A stretch of 64,000 bases of DNA from Orobanche coerulescens (GCA_033398695.1 CM065819.1:9783501-9847500); one strand, 5' to 3'. Positions 21,261-32,025 are shown, numbered from the stretch's first letter. Program-made: numbers and translations. Notes: a model not told the origin generated them from the letters alone.

Positions 21261-22114
21261 AGAAGTTCAGGCAGATTACATTTTATGAGTTTTTGGCCGT
21301 AAATCGAATTGTAAGACATTCGTACGACGTGAGATAAATTCTATATTATTTCTTTTGTTAAGGTTCGAGCTTGTTACGTGATTGATTGAGGGGGCCGACC
21401 TTCGAGTGTTCGTTTTCGTGGAAGTATTGTTCTTGTCTTTGAATCGAGGCAAGTACCTTATTTGTTTTATGTATTGATGTTATACATATTGTCGTGCATG
21501 TATGTCGTTGTTGTATGTCCACCTCGTGTTGGTCCGACGGGATCATCGGGGGATCTATGCTAGCGTGCGCTGGATCATCGGACGGGTTTTTCCACCACGG
21601 GTTGGTCTGATGGGATCATTGTGGGTTCTAGGCATTGAACGATGGATCGTCAGAATTACCATGTGTATGTTATGATATCATGTTGTGATTATCAGTTGTG
21701 TATGTCATTTATGAGTTTCTCGTAGGAGAAGACTTGTTGGTATTTTTGTCGTTTACATTTTTATTCTTCGCGAGATATGAATAATATGTTGTGGTACTTG
21801 TACTAGCATCGTTGTGCTAACCCATTCGGGGGTGAACATTTTGTTTATTTTCAGGATCCAGGAGAGCGGGAAAACAACCACTGGAGCTGCATGACGACGA
21901 GGGTGCAGAGTGATGTTCCGGCCGAGTTTATTTGACTGTTGTTTGTTGGTTATTTCAATAAGTACTCGAGTACGTAGTCGTTTATGATGAATTTGAATTT
22001 GGTGATGTATTAATAAGTTTCTGTTGAACATTTGTATTTTCAGAACTGTTGTATCTTAATTTCGTTACTTCCATTCATCTGTACCTGTTAATGTCTGTTC
22101 ATTTCTTCAGCCTT

Positions 22115-22139
22115 GTAAATCCTTATGTAAAGGATTTAC
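22115..22139 (+). other. 25-nt hairpin near the Gyp-2 LTR 3' end
   Basis: GTAAATCCTT, loop ATGTA, AAGGATTTAC form a perfect 10-bp stem. The following CGGCGCTGTAATAT is also conserved. The same hairpin lies in the partial copy at 23046-23070. Equivalents with changed stems are at 26947-26971, 57338-57362, 42763-42785, 50120-50142, 33535-33559 and 42533-42555. Confidence 0.85.
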
Positions 22140-22177
22140 GGCGCTGTAATATTCCTGAATATATCGGGGGTGTTACA

Positions 22178-23108
22178 CGCTACACAGAATACTTAGCGTA
22201 CGCTAAGAAGTTCAGGCAGATTGCGTTTTATGAACTTTCGGCCGTAAATTGAATTGGTAGACATTTGTACGACGTGAGATAAATTCCATATTATTTCTTT
22301 TGTTATGGTTCGAGCTTGTTACGTGATTGATTGAAGGGGAGACCTTCGAGTGTTTCGTTTCGTGGAAGTGTTGTTCTTGTCTTCGAATCGAGGCAAGTAC
22401 CTTATTTGTTTTATGTATTGATGTTATACATATTGTCGTGCATGTATGTCAACCTCGTGTTGGTCCGATGGGATCATCGGGGGATCTATGCTAGCGTGCG
22501 CTGGATCATCGGACGGGTTTTTCCACCACGGGTTGGTCTGATGGGATCATCGTGGGTTCTAGGCAGTGAACGCTGGATCGTCGGAATTACCATGTGTATG
22601 TTATGATATCATGTTGTGATTATCAGTTGTGTATGTCATTTATGAGTTTTTCGTAGGAGAAGACTTGTTGGTATTTTTGTCGTTTATGTTTTTATTCGTC
22701 GCGAGATATGAATAATATGTTGTGATACTTGTACTAGCATCGTTGTGCTAACCCCTTCGGGGATGAACATTTTGTTTATTTTCAGGATCCAGGAGAGCGA
22801 GAAAACAACCACTGGAGCTGCATGACGACGAGGGTGCAGAGTGATGTTCCGGCCGAGTTTATTTGACTGTTGTTTGTTGGTTATTTCAATAAGTACTCGA
22901 GTACGTAGTCGTTTATGATGAATTTGAATTTGGTGATGTTTTAATAAGTTTCTGTTGAACATTTGTATTTTCAGAACTGTTGTATCTTAATTTCGTTACT
23001 TCCATTCATCTGTACCTGTTAATGTCTGCTCATTTCTTCAGCCTTGTAAATCCTTATGTAAAGGATTTACGGCGCTGTAATATTCCTGAATATATTGGGG
23101 GTGTTACA
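22178..23108 (+). repeat. Partial second copy of the Gyp-2 LTR (3' part)
   Basis: This stretch repeats about 21232-22177, from CGCTACACA to the LTR end GGGGGTGTTACA, with scattered substitutions and a short deletion near 22450. It is best read as the outer half of another LTR of the same family, into which Gyp-2 inserted. The first five bases CGCTA would then be the target duplication. Confidence 0.85.
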
Positions 23109-23645
23109 GGGGAGAAGCTCCCCATCCAATTTTCTTACAAATTGGCAAACAGGGTCTTTTAACGTCAGATTCCCAAGACGTTGTTCATATTCTGGTTTGA
23201 ATTTATTCCACAAACATCGAATTCCGTAATGTACGAGTCCACTGGGATGCGTTTCAAGAGAAATTTCTATATTATCTAAATTCTCTTTATTCAGACCATC
23301 CTTAATGAACTGAATTTTATCTTCTCTGTTTGTAGATGGAATTCCTAAAGATCGACATTTTAAATTACAGTTCCATCTAGAATATTTATAGCAAACAGCT
23401 ATTATCTTTGCTCGTCATTTCTTGGCATATGAACTTTTCCCAAGCCCTGGTAAAAATCTAGTAGGTATTTCCGTGAATTCACCTGCTATTCTCACTTTGG
23501 CTTCGATAATGAATCTTATGTTAAAAGGTATGCTTTTATTCATAAGAAACCTCATCCTTTCAAGTCTCGTCTTATTGATTTTTAAAATGACATTTTTGCT
23601 CAGAAAGGGAAATCTTTTTTCAATTTTATTCAATGTTTTTTCCAT
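23109..23645 (-). pseudogene. Unrecognised ORF downstream of the Asp-1 PBS, one internal stop, truncated
   Basis: A minus-strand frame opens at an ATG (23645) about 200 bp after the Asp-1 PBS and runs 76 codons to a TGA at 23415-23417. It then stays open in the same frame (AKIIAVCYKYSRWNC and later HPSGLVHYGIRCLWNKF) until it is cut by the Gyp-2-family LTR at 23108. The total is about 178 codons with one stop. The protein is Lys/Arg/Asn-rich, with several Cys and Trp in the second half. It does not look like Gag, protease, RT or integrase. I do not recognise the family; an extra ORF before gag as in Tat/Ogre elements, or a captured gene, are possibilities. Plus-strand ORFs here are shadows. 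Confidence 0.5.
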
Positions 23646-23848
23646 GATAAAAAAATAAAAATAAAAGAGAAAATATCTACAAATATCAGTTGTTGGGGGA
23701 AACTGAAGAATCCGACTTTAATTGTCACGGAGTACCGTTATCCGCCACTTGACCGGACAAACACAATTGAGTACTAAGTTATAATGTCGAGAAATTGTAT
23801 CCCATAACAATAGTTTACAATGTAAGATTTCAAAAATAACACTTATAC
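23646..23848 (-). other. Asp-1 leader between PBS and the unrecognised ORF
   Basis: This is AT-rich non-coding sequence. A run of A/T (23650-23670) directly precedes the ORF ATG on the minus strand. I see no further gene. Confidence 0.5.
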
Positions 23849-23866
23849 TTCCCCGGCAACGGCACC
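23849..23866 (-). promoter_or_regulatory. Asp-1 primer binding site (tRNA-Asp type)
   Basis: On the minus strand it reads TGGTGCCGTTGCCGGGGA. This matches the complement of the plant tRNA-Asp 3' end with one change (TGGCGCC expected). Such a PBS is typical of Athila/Tat-type Ty3 elements and different from the Met-type sites of the other elements here. Confidence 0.85.
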
Positions 23867-24487
23867 AAAAACTTGACACGTCTTTAGTGTAACTATCGCA
23901 AGTGCACGATATCGTATCAAGTAGTAAGTGGACTTTTTGAGTCCGGTTTATCGATACCACGAGGAAGTTAGGTTATATATTGAATTATACACTATTTAAC
24001 TATTTGTTATAGAGATTTATAAGATTTAAACACACAATTAAAGAGTTTGGTTTGACAATTGCAATGAAAATGCAATAATAGTTCTAAATTTAAGGAAATG
24101 AAAGATTGTACTAATTGTAATACCCGTAATTTCGATTTCCAGTAATTTATTTTTTTGGCGTAAGTCCGTTTTGACGACTCGCTCATGACCATTTCGTCAT
24201 TCTGAGAATGATTAATTCTACACTTTTTGTCATCCGAGTTCGTTTCGGTGTCGTTCTGTTGAATTCCGTGTTCTTTAGCGACTTTTCCACGTATGAGTTC
24301 GACTTTGTTAGATCGCCATTAATTTTTGGAAACTCCAAAAATTCTGAATCTTTGCAATATTATAAATCATCGAGTTAGCTTTCCAATGGTTCAAACGGTG
24401 AGTCAATCGGAGTCCGGACGAGAGAGTTATGGTCGAAATAGCTAAGTCACTCTCATTCCCAGTTTTTGGCCGAGCACTCTGTACCTT

Positions 24488-24585
24488 GTGCCGCGGCACA
24501 TGCTGGCAGGGCCGCGGCACACTGCCGAGTCACTGCCGGCAGATTTGGCCCTGTGCCGCGGCACACTCCTGCTGGGCCGCGGCAC
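24488..24585. repeat. Phased palindrome array GTGCCGCGGCAC upstream of the Gyp-3 TATA box
   Basis: CCGCGG centres lie at about 24493, 24514, 24558 and 24579. CTGCCGGCAG, centred near 24537, fills the gap. Steps are 21, 23, 21 and 21 bp. The TATA-like CTATTTAAG begins about 13 bp after the last core. Confidence 0.85.
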
Positions 24586-26946
24586 ACTGTGCAGCCTATT
24601 TAAGACCCTGCAGTCGGGTTTTTGGCCATTTTTCTCCTTTTTCTCCTTCTCTTCCGCGGCTGAGGGTGTTCTTATCATGGAGCCATGTTGTTGAACAACA
24701 AATCCTCGAAGTTATTGAGGTTATATCATCAATCAATCATTCGTTATGATCCTTTGATCCAACGAATCAAGGTAATCTTCCTTAGAACCCTAATTTCGTG
24801 AATTTGGGGTTTTTTGCATTTTTGTCCGATTCGTTCCGTGTTGTTGATTAATTCATGATGGGTATGATTAATCTTGGTAGTATTCTTGTGTTTAACATCA
24901 TTGAATCCATTGTTCTTCGTCGAATCGAAGTATATTTCTTGATTTCCTTCGAATCGACTTTTTGGGGGATTTGTTCCCGATCTCATTTTCCATCCATTTT
25001 TGATGGATCGATTGTGGTTAAATGATGTTGTTAAACATATTCTATGGATTGTATATCCATATTTCAACTTGGAATTCCGTTTTCGTGTTTTGTCGGGACG
25101 AATCGTGTTCTTGGCCGTTTTGGGGAAAACACTTGAACATTCGTCGTTCGTTCTTTGAATTCAACGGCTTTGAGTCATGCTATGGAATTCATTTTCGTTG
25201 TTATTGTTTTCGTTCGTAGTTCATTGTTGTGGATTGTCGTTCGGTGGAGTCGGCGAGTTCGTAGTCGGTTCGTGCCAACCTACTTCGGCCGATTCTCCGC
25301 GTTGTGGTTATTCGAGGCAAGTACCTTATCCATACTATTCTTGTTTTGTGGATATGATAATTGGTGATCATCTTGGTGTGTTTTTTTATTTGTTTGAAAT
25401 GAGTTTTCAAAAGATTCGGCTAGCCTCGTTAAAGGCTCACTTTCAAAATGTGTGTGTTTTTGTAAATTGTGTGGGTTGTAAGTGACTACGTGAATCCTTT
25501 GGATATATTTGGTGTTGATGTTGCGCTTGATAATGCGTGTGTACGTATATTGCTTCTTTCCGTTGCGTTATGGTTGACGTGCGTGTTGTTATTTATTCGT
25601 GTGGTCGTGGACTGATGGATGAATTATGTGAATTGGTGTATTGATTTGATAATTGTTACGACGATGATTGTGTACTTTATGTTTGTGACAATGTGAATAC
25701 TTGTTGTGAGATACGTCATATCCGGGAGCCTCTGAGGGCGGGGCGTGCGATCTTCGGCCTGGTGTACGCTGCAATGTGCGGCTCCATATGGTTGGTGAAC
25801 GCCGGTGTTTACCTGATGCGCGTGCAAGGGGCGGCTCTTATGGGAGTGACGTCGGCGCGGTGACACGGAAAATGTACGGCTGACATGTGGAGTGAACTCC
25901 GGTGCACAGGCGTTTCAGTGGAGGCGCCTGGCAGGCTTATTGGTAACGGATATTTGAGTGTTTAGCTAAGACCCCGTTACCGAACGATTACCATATTTCA
26001 AATTCTTTCAACACTTTTCAAATGCTGGTCTCGATATAGACCATGATTCATGTTTTATGAAAGTGTGTTTCAACTTGTTTTAAAATGTTGGTATCAGGGT
26101 TAATTAACCAAGGACATTTGACGAGATCTCCGAGGGTTAATTAATCAGGGGTCTTGAGCAGTTTTTGGGCTGACGGAAGGATGTGTCCTTGATTATACTG
26201 TGTTGATATTTTGTGTTTTGGGTCGAGGACCCCGTGTGATGTTGAGATGTTTGATCTCGTGTTGATATTCTTTGGATTGGGTCGAGAACCCTGTGGGAAA
26301 TATTTGTGAAGACTCGCTTGTGTTGATTGAATGGTTTTCTTGCAAATTTCTTTCCGCCTATTGGTCGGGGACTCTGTTGAATTTGGAATGAGGAGGATTT
26401 GATAATCCTAAATTGTTTTCTAATAAAACTCTTGGTGGCACTTTAAACAGTTTTATAAATTGTTTTCTCTTAATTTGTTATCTTTCGGTTTTGAAGTGTT
26501 TTACCCAAACTCATGCCTCGGGAAGTACTTTTCGTTACGTTTGAATCTTTGAGGATTTCCTGGTTATCGTTATTCGTGGAATGTGAATTGTATGGCTCGT
26601 ATTTGCACGTTGTTCTTGCACTAGCAAAACAGTGGAGTTTGCTAACTCCAGAGTATTTGGGGGTGGATGTCTATTTTTGCATTCAGGTTTTGGAGCATAA
26701 CACAGGGTCGGCACGAAGGATGATGAAAGATGACCGATACTAATCACATGAGGAACCGTACATTGTTTATTGGTTCAGTCGTACTTTATTTTCCACTGCT
26801 ATATTTTTCCCGTTGTACGGGTGTGGTTGTATTTTGACCCCTGCGTGGGCATGAATTGTATGTATTTATTGAAAGACCAAATCGGTCTACGGAGTCATTT
26901 TAGCCTTAAAGGCATTGTTGAGTTGTTCGATGTTGTTACCAGCCTG

Positions 26947-26971
26947 GTAGATCCTTGAGGAAAGGATCTAC
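26947..26971 (+). other. 25-nt hairpin near the Gyp-3 5' LTR end
   Basis: GTAGATCCTT, loop GAGGA, AAGGATCTAC form a perfect 10-bp stem. Compared with Gyp-2 the fourth stem pair is G-C instead of A-T, a paired change. In the 3' LTR (30572-30596) the left arm has decayed. Confidence 0.85.
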
Positions 26972-27012
26972 GACATGTAATATCCCTGAGCGGATTGGGG
27001 CTGTTACATAAA

Positions 27013-27024
27013 TGGTATCGGAGC
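27013..27024 (+). promoter_or_regulatory. Gyp-3 primer binding site
   Basis: TGGTATCGGAGC lies four bases after the 5' LTR and is complementary to initiator tRNA-Met. Confidence 0.93.
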
Positions 27025-29117
27025 TTAGGTTGTGGAAACCTAGGCTGTCAGGTCAAGTCGTGTTGTTTGAGTCTTGTTTCGTCGGATTTTATCTGACTGA
27101 GTCATGTCGCGACGCGTCATCTGAGTTTGTTGGTCGTGATTAGTATCGTGGGGCGATCATCATCTTCGTGCGACCTGTGGATGTAAGTCTCCCTTCTTTG
27201 TATTGTGCCTCGTGTGACACGAGCTATTTGTTTGATTTTGTGTTAAGTGATGGAACCTTCATGTAGATTCTCAGTTTCGTGATGCGTTCGTGTGATTCTC
27301 TTATTTCGTTTGTATGAGGAGTGTTGTCATTATTTATGTCTTTTGACTGTGATAATTGACTGTTTGTCTTCCCGGTAAAAGACATGTATTGTCTTGACTT
27401 TGTACGATTTGATGCGTATATTATAATATGTTTAAACGAATAGTGTTACATGAGCATTTTTGGGCATCCTAGCCCATTGAATTATTTTTGAAAACCTTGA
27501 GTATCTTAGAAAATAAATTTTGAGACGTACTTTTAAAATGAATCGTTTTCTCGTTGTACTTCCAAGGTGCCACAATATGTTTCCAAATTCTTCTACCTCG
27601 AGGACCAAAATGTTTTGAGATATTTTCAATGTTTTAGAAACACTTATACTTAGACCCGAGGGTCGAATATTTCTGAAAGTCTTTCGCTAAAAGAAAGTGT
27701 CCTCATTTTTATCAAATTCGAAATGGTTCTCCAAAGTCTCGGTAACGATGTTTCACGTTTGTAATTTTTTTTGAAAGGTGATACTCAAGATCAACCGGTA
27801 TTCTTCTAAATTATTTTCAAAATAAGGTTGTCGTTTTTAAAACTTATCCATTCCCGTTTGAGGGCTGGGTATGTATGTATGATGTTCGCGTTGTCATTTT
27901 GATGTTTACTCCCGAGTGTGATTGAATTGGAGGTGTGAGTGTTGAGTCGTTTTCCACACATTTGTTGCGTTAGCCCTCTATGAGAGGTGGGATGTTGGTA
28001 TTGAATATTGTCGCCTCGTAGTGATTTCTGCATTGTCGTGCATGTGCGAGCTGTTAGAGGTTGGTATGGTATAACCGTATGCATCGGTGATGGTTCCGTT
28101 AAGTGTTGGTTGTTTAATGTCTTGTTACCTTGCTCCCGTTTTTGTGAATTTCGTGGAAGAGGTCGGAGGTAATACCCGTACTATTTGACTTCTGTATTTT
28201 CTCTTTCTCCAGTCTATCGATTCGCTCATGTTCGTTGATACTTTATGAACTTGTTCTGTATTTCGGTTTCATCGTCCGAACGAGCTGTGATCTTGTTTTG
28301 GGTCGATCTGGTTATCGCTGTGACTTTTCCGAGTTCGGTTCGATTCTTGTGAACCATGTTTGGAGGTAACATCATTTGGTTCTACTAGTTCTTTTATTCG
28401 AAGTGGATCGGATTTTGAACTTCTGTATTCTCGACTTTGTCGACTCATTTATGTTCGTTGGCATTTTCTAAGTTTTCCCTGTCCCTTGCTTTTGTTGATC
28501 GAACGAGTGTGGTATTGTTTCGGAATAACTCGTTTGTCGTTGTGACTTTTCAATCGCTATTCCCTTTCCTGTGGATCTTATGGTAATGCATGTCTTGTTG
28601 TTCTCACCAGATCATCCTGGGAGTTGTTGTTTGAATTTTATTATCCTTCGTGTTTCGGACACGATTGTTCGATTTTTGTTGTCTCGGTCGTTTGTTTGTT
28701 CGGTTTTTGTTCTCGTTTCGTGATTTTGAGCGTTCAAGACTCCTTCCTAATTTCCTTATGTTCGGGCAATGGAATTCCGTATTTGTTCAGTGTTTGGCTC
28801 GCGTTTTGATTGATGTACCGTTGGGTCGGTCAATCATATTAATTTTCGTTCGCTGTGTTTTGTGATTGTTCGGATAATTGACTTGACTATATTATCCGTT
28901 TGATGACGCTTGTCATTTGTTGGTTTTATTATATTCCTAACGTCGACGTTGTGTTGGTCGTCGTGGAGCGTGTTTTCACGCCGTATGTCTCTTCGCGTTT
29001 CTTGAAGTGTTTCGCCGTCGGGCGCGAGTTTTCGGTTTTTGCGTATCTCGTCGAGTTTTCCTGGCAGGGGATATTGCTTCTCCCTACTTATTTTAAGTTT
29101 CGGGACGAAACTTCTTT
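27025..29117 (+). other. Gyp-3 internal region without coding capacity
   Basis: This T/G-rich sequence holds only short ORFs in all frames. I see no zinc knuckle, DTGA/DSGA, YVDD/FIDD or integrase motif. Several repeats of phrases such as CGATTCGCTCATGTTCGTTG and GAACGAG occur at 28205-28530, suggesting degraded local duplication. Confidence 0.75.
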
Positions 29118-29131
29118 TAAGGAGGGTAGAA
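29118..29131 (+). promoter_or_regulatory. Gyp-3 polypurine tract
   Basis: TAAGGAGGGTAGAA lies directly before the 3' LTR start TGTAATACCC. Confidence 0.88.
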
Positions 29132-30633
29132 TGTAATACCCGTAATTTCGATTTCCGGTAATTTCTTTTTTCGGCGGAAGTCCGTTTTGACGACTCGCTC
29201 ATGACCATTTCGTCATTCAGAGAATGATTAATTCTACACTTTTTGTCATCCGAGTTCGTTTCAGTGTCGTTCTGTTGAATTCCGTGTTCTTTAGCGACTT
29301 TATGTTTGTGACAATGTGAATACTTGTTGTGAGATACGTCATATCCGGGAGCCTCTGAGGGCGGGGCGTGCGATCTTCGGCCTGGTGTACGCTGCAATGT
29401 GCGGCTCCATATGGTTGGTGAACGCCGGTGTTTACCTGATGCGCGTGCAAGGGGCGGCTCTTATGGGAGTGACGTCGGCGCGGTGACACGGAAAATGTAC
29501 GGCTGACATGTGGAGTGAACTCCGGTGCACAGGCGTTTCAGTGTAGGCGCCTGGCAGGCTTATTGGTAACGGATATTTGAGTGTTTAGCTAAGACCCCGT
29601 TACCGAACGATTACCATATTTCAAATTCTTTCAACTCTTTTCAAATGCTGGTCTCGATATAGACCGTGATTCATGTTTTATGAAAGTGTGTTTCAACTTG
29701 TTTTATAATTTTGGTATCAGGGTTAATTAACCAAGGACATTTGACGAGATCTCCGAGGGTTAATTAATCAGGGGTCTTGAGCAGTTTTTGGGCGGACGGA
29801 AGGCTGTGTCCTTGATTATACTGTGTTGACATTTTGTGTTTTGGGTCTAGGACCCCGTGTGATGTTGAGATGTTTGATCTCGTGTTGATATTCTTTGGAT
29901 TGGGTCGAGAACCCTGTGGGAAATATTTGTGAAGACTCGCTTGTGTTGATTGAATGGTTTTCTTGCGATTTGCTTTCCGCCTATTGGTCGGGGACTCTGT
30001 TGAATTTGGAATGAGGAGGATTTGATAATCCTAAATTGTTTTCTATTAAAACTCTCGATGGCACTTTAAACAGTTTTATAAATTGTTTTCTCTTGATTTG
30101 TGATCTTTCAGTTTTGAAGTGTTTTACCCAAACTCATGCCTCGGGAAGTACTTTTCGTTACGTTTGAATCTTTGAGGATTTCCTAGTTATCGTTATTCGT
30201 GAAATGTGAATTGTATGGCTCGTATTTGCACTTTGTTCTTGCACTAGCAAAACAATGGAGTTTTGCTAACCCCCGAGTATTCGGGGGGTGGATGTCTATT
30301 TTTGCATTCAGGTTTTGGAGCATAACACATGGTCGGCACGAAGGATGATGAAAGATGACCGATACTAATTACATGAGGAACCGTACATTGTTTATTGGTT
30401 CAGTCGTACTTTATTTTCCGCTGCTATATATTTTCCGTTGTACGGGTGTGGTTGTATTTTGACCCCTGCGTGGGCATGAATTGTATGTATTTATTGAAAG
30501 ACCAAATTGGTCTACGGAGTCATTTTAGCCTTAAAGGCATTGTTGAGTTGTTCGATGTTGTTACCAGCCTGGTATATTCTTGAGGAAAGGATCTACGGCG
30601 TGTAATATCCCTGAGCGGATTGGGGGTGTTACA
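29132..30633 (+). repeat. Gyp-3 3' LTR with a 1.4-kb internal deletion
   Basis: The first about 165 bp match the 5' LTR start. The sequence then jumps from TTTAGCGACTTT (equivalent to 24295) to TTATGTTTGTGAC (equivalent to 25676). The deletion removes the palindrome array, the TATA box and the GCAAGT site. ACTTT occurs at both break points of the 5' copy. The rest matches to the end and is followed by CTAAT. Confidence 0.92.
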
Positions 30634-31519
30634 CTAATAATGGATTAATAAAAGATAAAATGAAATAGTTGGGATTACAAACTTAGTTCATCATTAGTTA
30701 TAGAAGATGTATAGGAGATCATAATATGAATTTACTTATTATGTTGTGTAGATTCGATTTTACTTAAAAAGACGGTTTCTCTTTCGAACTATAAAACGCC
30801 CCTTATATATTGAATCAATCCACTATATTTCTATGTTGATTGTCTTCAATACATAGCATTAGGTTTTATGAAAATAACTCAAAGAATCATCTAAGGTCTA
30901 GAGGTATATTTCTATCCCCTAGAACAACTTAGAGTGAAGATCATTTGATCTAATCAAACATATTTTCTTCGAAACATATGAAGACCATAAATATCGTCAT
31001 TTATTGGCCAAATAAATAAAGATAGGTAAAACAATGAAAATCACACACAAATATAAGTAATTCATAATAGATCTTTATACAAATTTAAATAACATGACTA
31101 ACTTTGTTTATAATCCCAACTTAAGTAACTTAGGCCATGAAGGGTTTAATAAACATAATACAAGCTTGAGTGGTCATTATTAGTTGAAAAAGAGAAAGAA
31201 TTGATCCTAACTCCCTTAGTAGATAAAGGAGAAAGAAGCAATAAACTCCCTTAACAACATATGTTATACCACTATTACACAAATCACTCAAGAACACAAG
31301 TGTGTTCTTCACATAAAAAGAAAATATTACAAAAAATGGAAAAATATAAGATGAATGATGAATGATGATGGATCTAAGGGGTCTATTTATACACCTAAAG
31401 TCATCTAATAGCTCCAAAACTCCAGCATTATTACAATAGATCGGATCAATGCCAGTTATCCCCTCAATAATAGACCAAATGTATAAAAAATTAGGCAATG
31501 ATCAATAATCTGCCAAGAG

Positions 31520-31597
31520 TTACGGCCGTAACATTGAGGAGTTACGGCCGTAACTATGCTGACTTACGGCCGTAACATTGTAGAGTTACGGCCGTAA
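31520..31597. repeat. Phased palindrome quartet TTACGGCCGTAA in the Asp-1 LTR
   Basis: Four perfect 12-base palindromes start at 31520, 31542, 31564 and 31586, exactly 22 bp apart. Each is followed by C and a different 9-base spacer. The TATA-like site is about 128 bp away on the minus-strand downstream side. Confidence 0.95.
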
Positions 31598-31990
31598 CAT
31601 GGCTACGGCTTTTTCACACTGGTTTCTTTTTGAGTTATGTTTTCAACCCAGAATTTCTTAGACTTTGCGTTTTTGCCCCAAATCTTCTTCGGATGATAAC
31701 TTTTGATATATAACTCCGATTTTGAATCCGGAAAGACTGCCGAACTCGTCTCGGAAAGCCCTACAAGATGAATACATAAAAACTCAATAAAGAGAATATT
31801 TTATAAACATGTTATTTCTTGAGTAATCAGTAATTCAATCCGATTAAGAACAAATTTACATCTTCATCTAATAAATAATAAAATTATTAAAAGCTAATTA
31901 ATTCAAATAAAAAACGAGAAGACTAGCTCAATTGTGGGTGAAATATATCGATACAAATCATGGATAAGTGTATAAAACTGACACTTATCA

Positions 31991-32025
31991 CCCCCAAAAT
32001 TTAATTCTTGCTAGTCCCGAGCAAG
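31991..32025 (-). promoter_or_regulatory. Asp-1 polypurine tract and adjacent hairpin
   Basis: On the minus strand AAATTTTGGGGG runs directly into the LTR start TGATAAGTGTC. Just upstream, CTTGCT and AGCAAG (32007-32025) form a short inverted repeat around CGGGACT. This GCTCGGGACTAGCAA motif is common next to the PPT of plant Ty3 elements. Confidence 0.75.

Larger units (their letters stand above)
17075..22177 (+). mobile_element. Gyp-2: 3' half of a Ty3 chromovirus, truncated by the Copia-1 insertion
   Basis: The sequence starts abruptly inside RT ([17 protein letters not shown]) where Copia-1 inserted, and continues through RNase H, integrase and chromodomain into a 2369-bp 3' LTR. The 5' half should lie on the other side of Copia-1, before base 1. 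Many stops show that it is old. Confidence 0.93.
19809..22177 (+). repeat. Gyp-2 3' LTR (2369 bp)
   Basis: It starts TGTAATGTCCGG and ends GGGGGTGTTACA. In order it holds palindrome blocks (19964-20045 and 20151-20186), TATA-like sequences (TTTTATAC at 20193 and TTATATATGG near 20209), a GT donor-like AAGGTATG near 20441, two more palindrome quartets (21045-21127 and 21180-21260), CGAGGCAAGT at 21445, CTAAC/CAG at 21817-21854, and the 25-nt hairpin at 22115-22139. Small ORFs inside it are not credible genes. Confidence 0.93.
24116..27008 (+). repeat. Gyp-3 5' LTR (2893 bp)
   Basis: It starts TGTAATACCCGTAATTTCG and ends GGGGCTGTTACA. It contains the GTGCCGCGGCAC array (24488-24585), a TATA-like CTATTTAAG at 24595, TCGAGGCAAGTACC at 25312, CTAAC (26642) with TTTGCATTCAG (to 26686), and a perfect 25-nt hairpin at 26947-26971. 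ORFs of 60-107 codons (for example 24429-24749 and 25624-25866) have no family match and are read as LTR sequence. Confidence 0.93.
24116..30633 (+). mobile_element. Gyp-3: complete non-autonomous Ty3-type element (LARD-like)
   Basis: It has TGTAATACCCG...GTTACA LTRs, a Met-type PBS, a 2.1-kb internal region without gag or pol, a polypurine tract and matching CTAAT target duplications. It must have used proteins of a related element. The end sequence AAGTTTCGGGACGAAACTT before the PPT is shared with the chromovirus elements, which links it to them. Confidence 0.93.
23874..31990 (-). repeat. Asp-1 LTR (about 1594 bp of its own), split by Gyp-3
   Basis: The minus-strand LTR starts TGATAAGTGTCAG (ending at 31990) and ends CGTGTCA (23874). 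Gyp-3 lies inside it with target duplication CTAAT (24111-24115 and 30634-30638). A polypurine tract flanks one side (31991 on) and a PBS the other (23849-23866). The LTR therefore joins the 3' end of one internal region to the 5' end of another. TATA-like GTATAAATA (minus strand) is at 31384-31392. The ORF at 31130-31498 is not convincing. Confidence 0.85.

Noticed and set aside
24429..24749. Cys/His-rich ORF in the Gyp-3 LTR (possible zinc protein)
   Set aside because: Produced by the GTGCCGCGGCAC motifs and flanks; no start context, and it is absent from the other LTR of the same element.
28834..29397. 187-codon minus-strand ORF across the Gyp-3 PPT and 3' LTR
   Set aside because: It spans the junction of internal region and LTR, including the deletion point, and its C-terminal half duplicates the LTR ORF at 25589-25774; no family resemblance.
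31520..31597. CRISPR-like array (short palindromic repeats with regular spacers)
   Set aside because: Repeats of 12 bp with 9-11 bp spacers are far too short. There are no cas genes, and the arrays lie inside plant LTRs upstream of TATA boxes.
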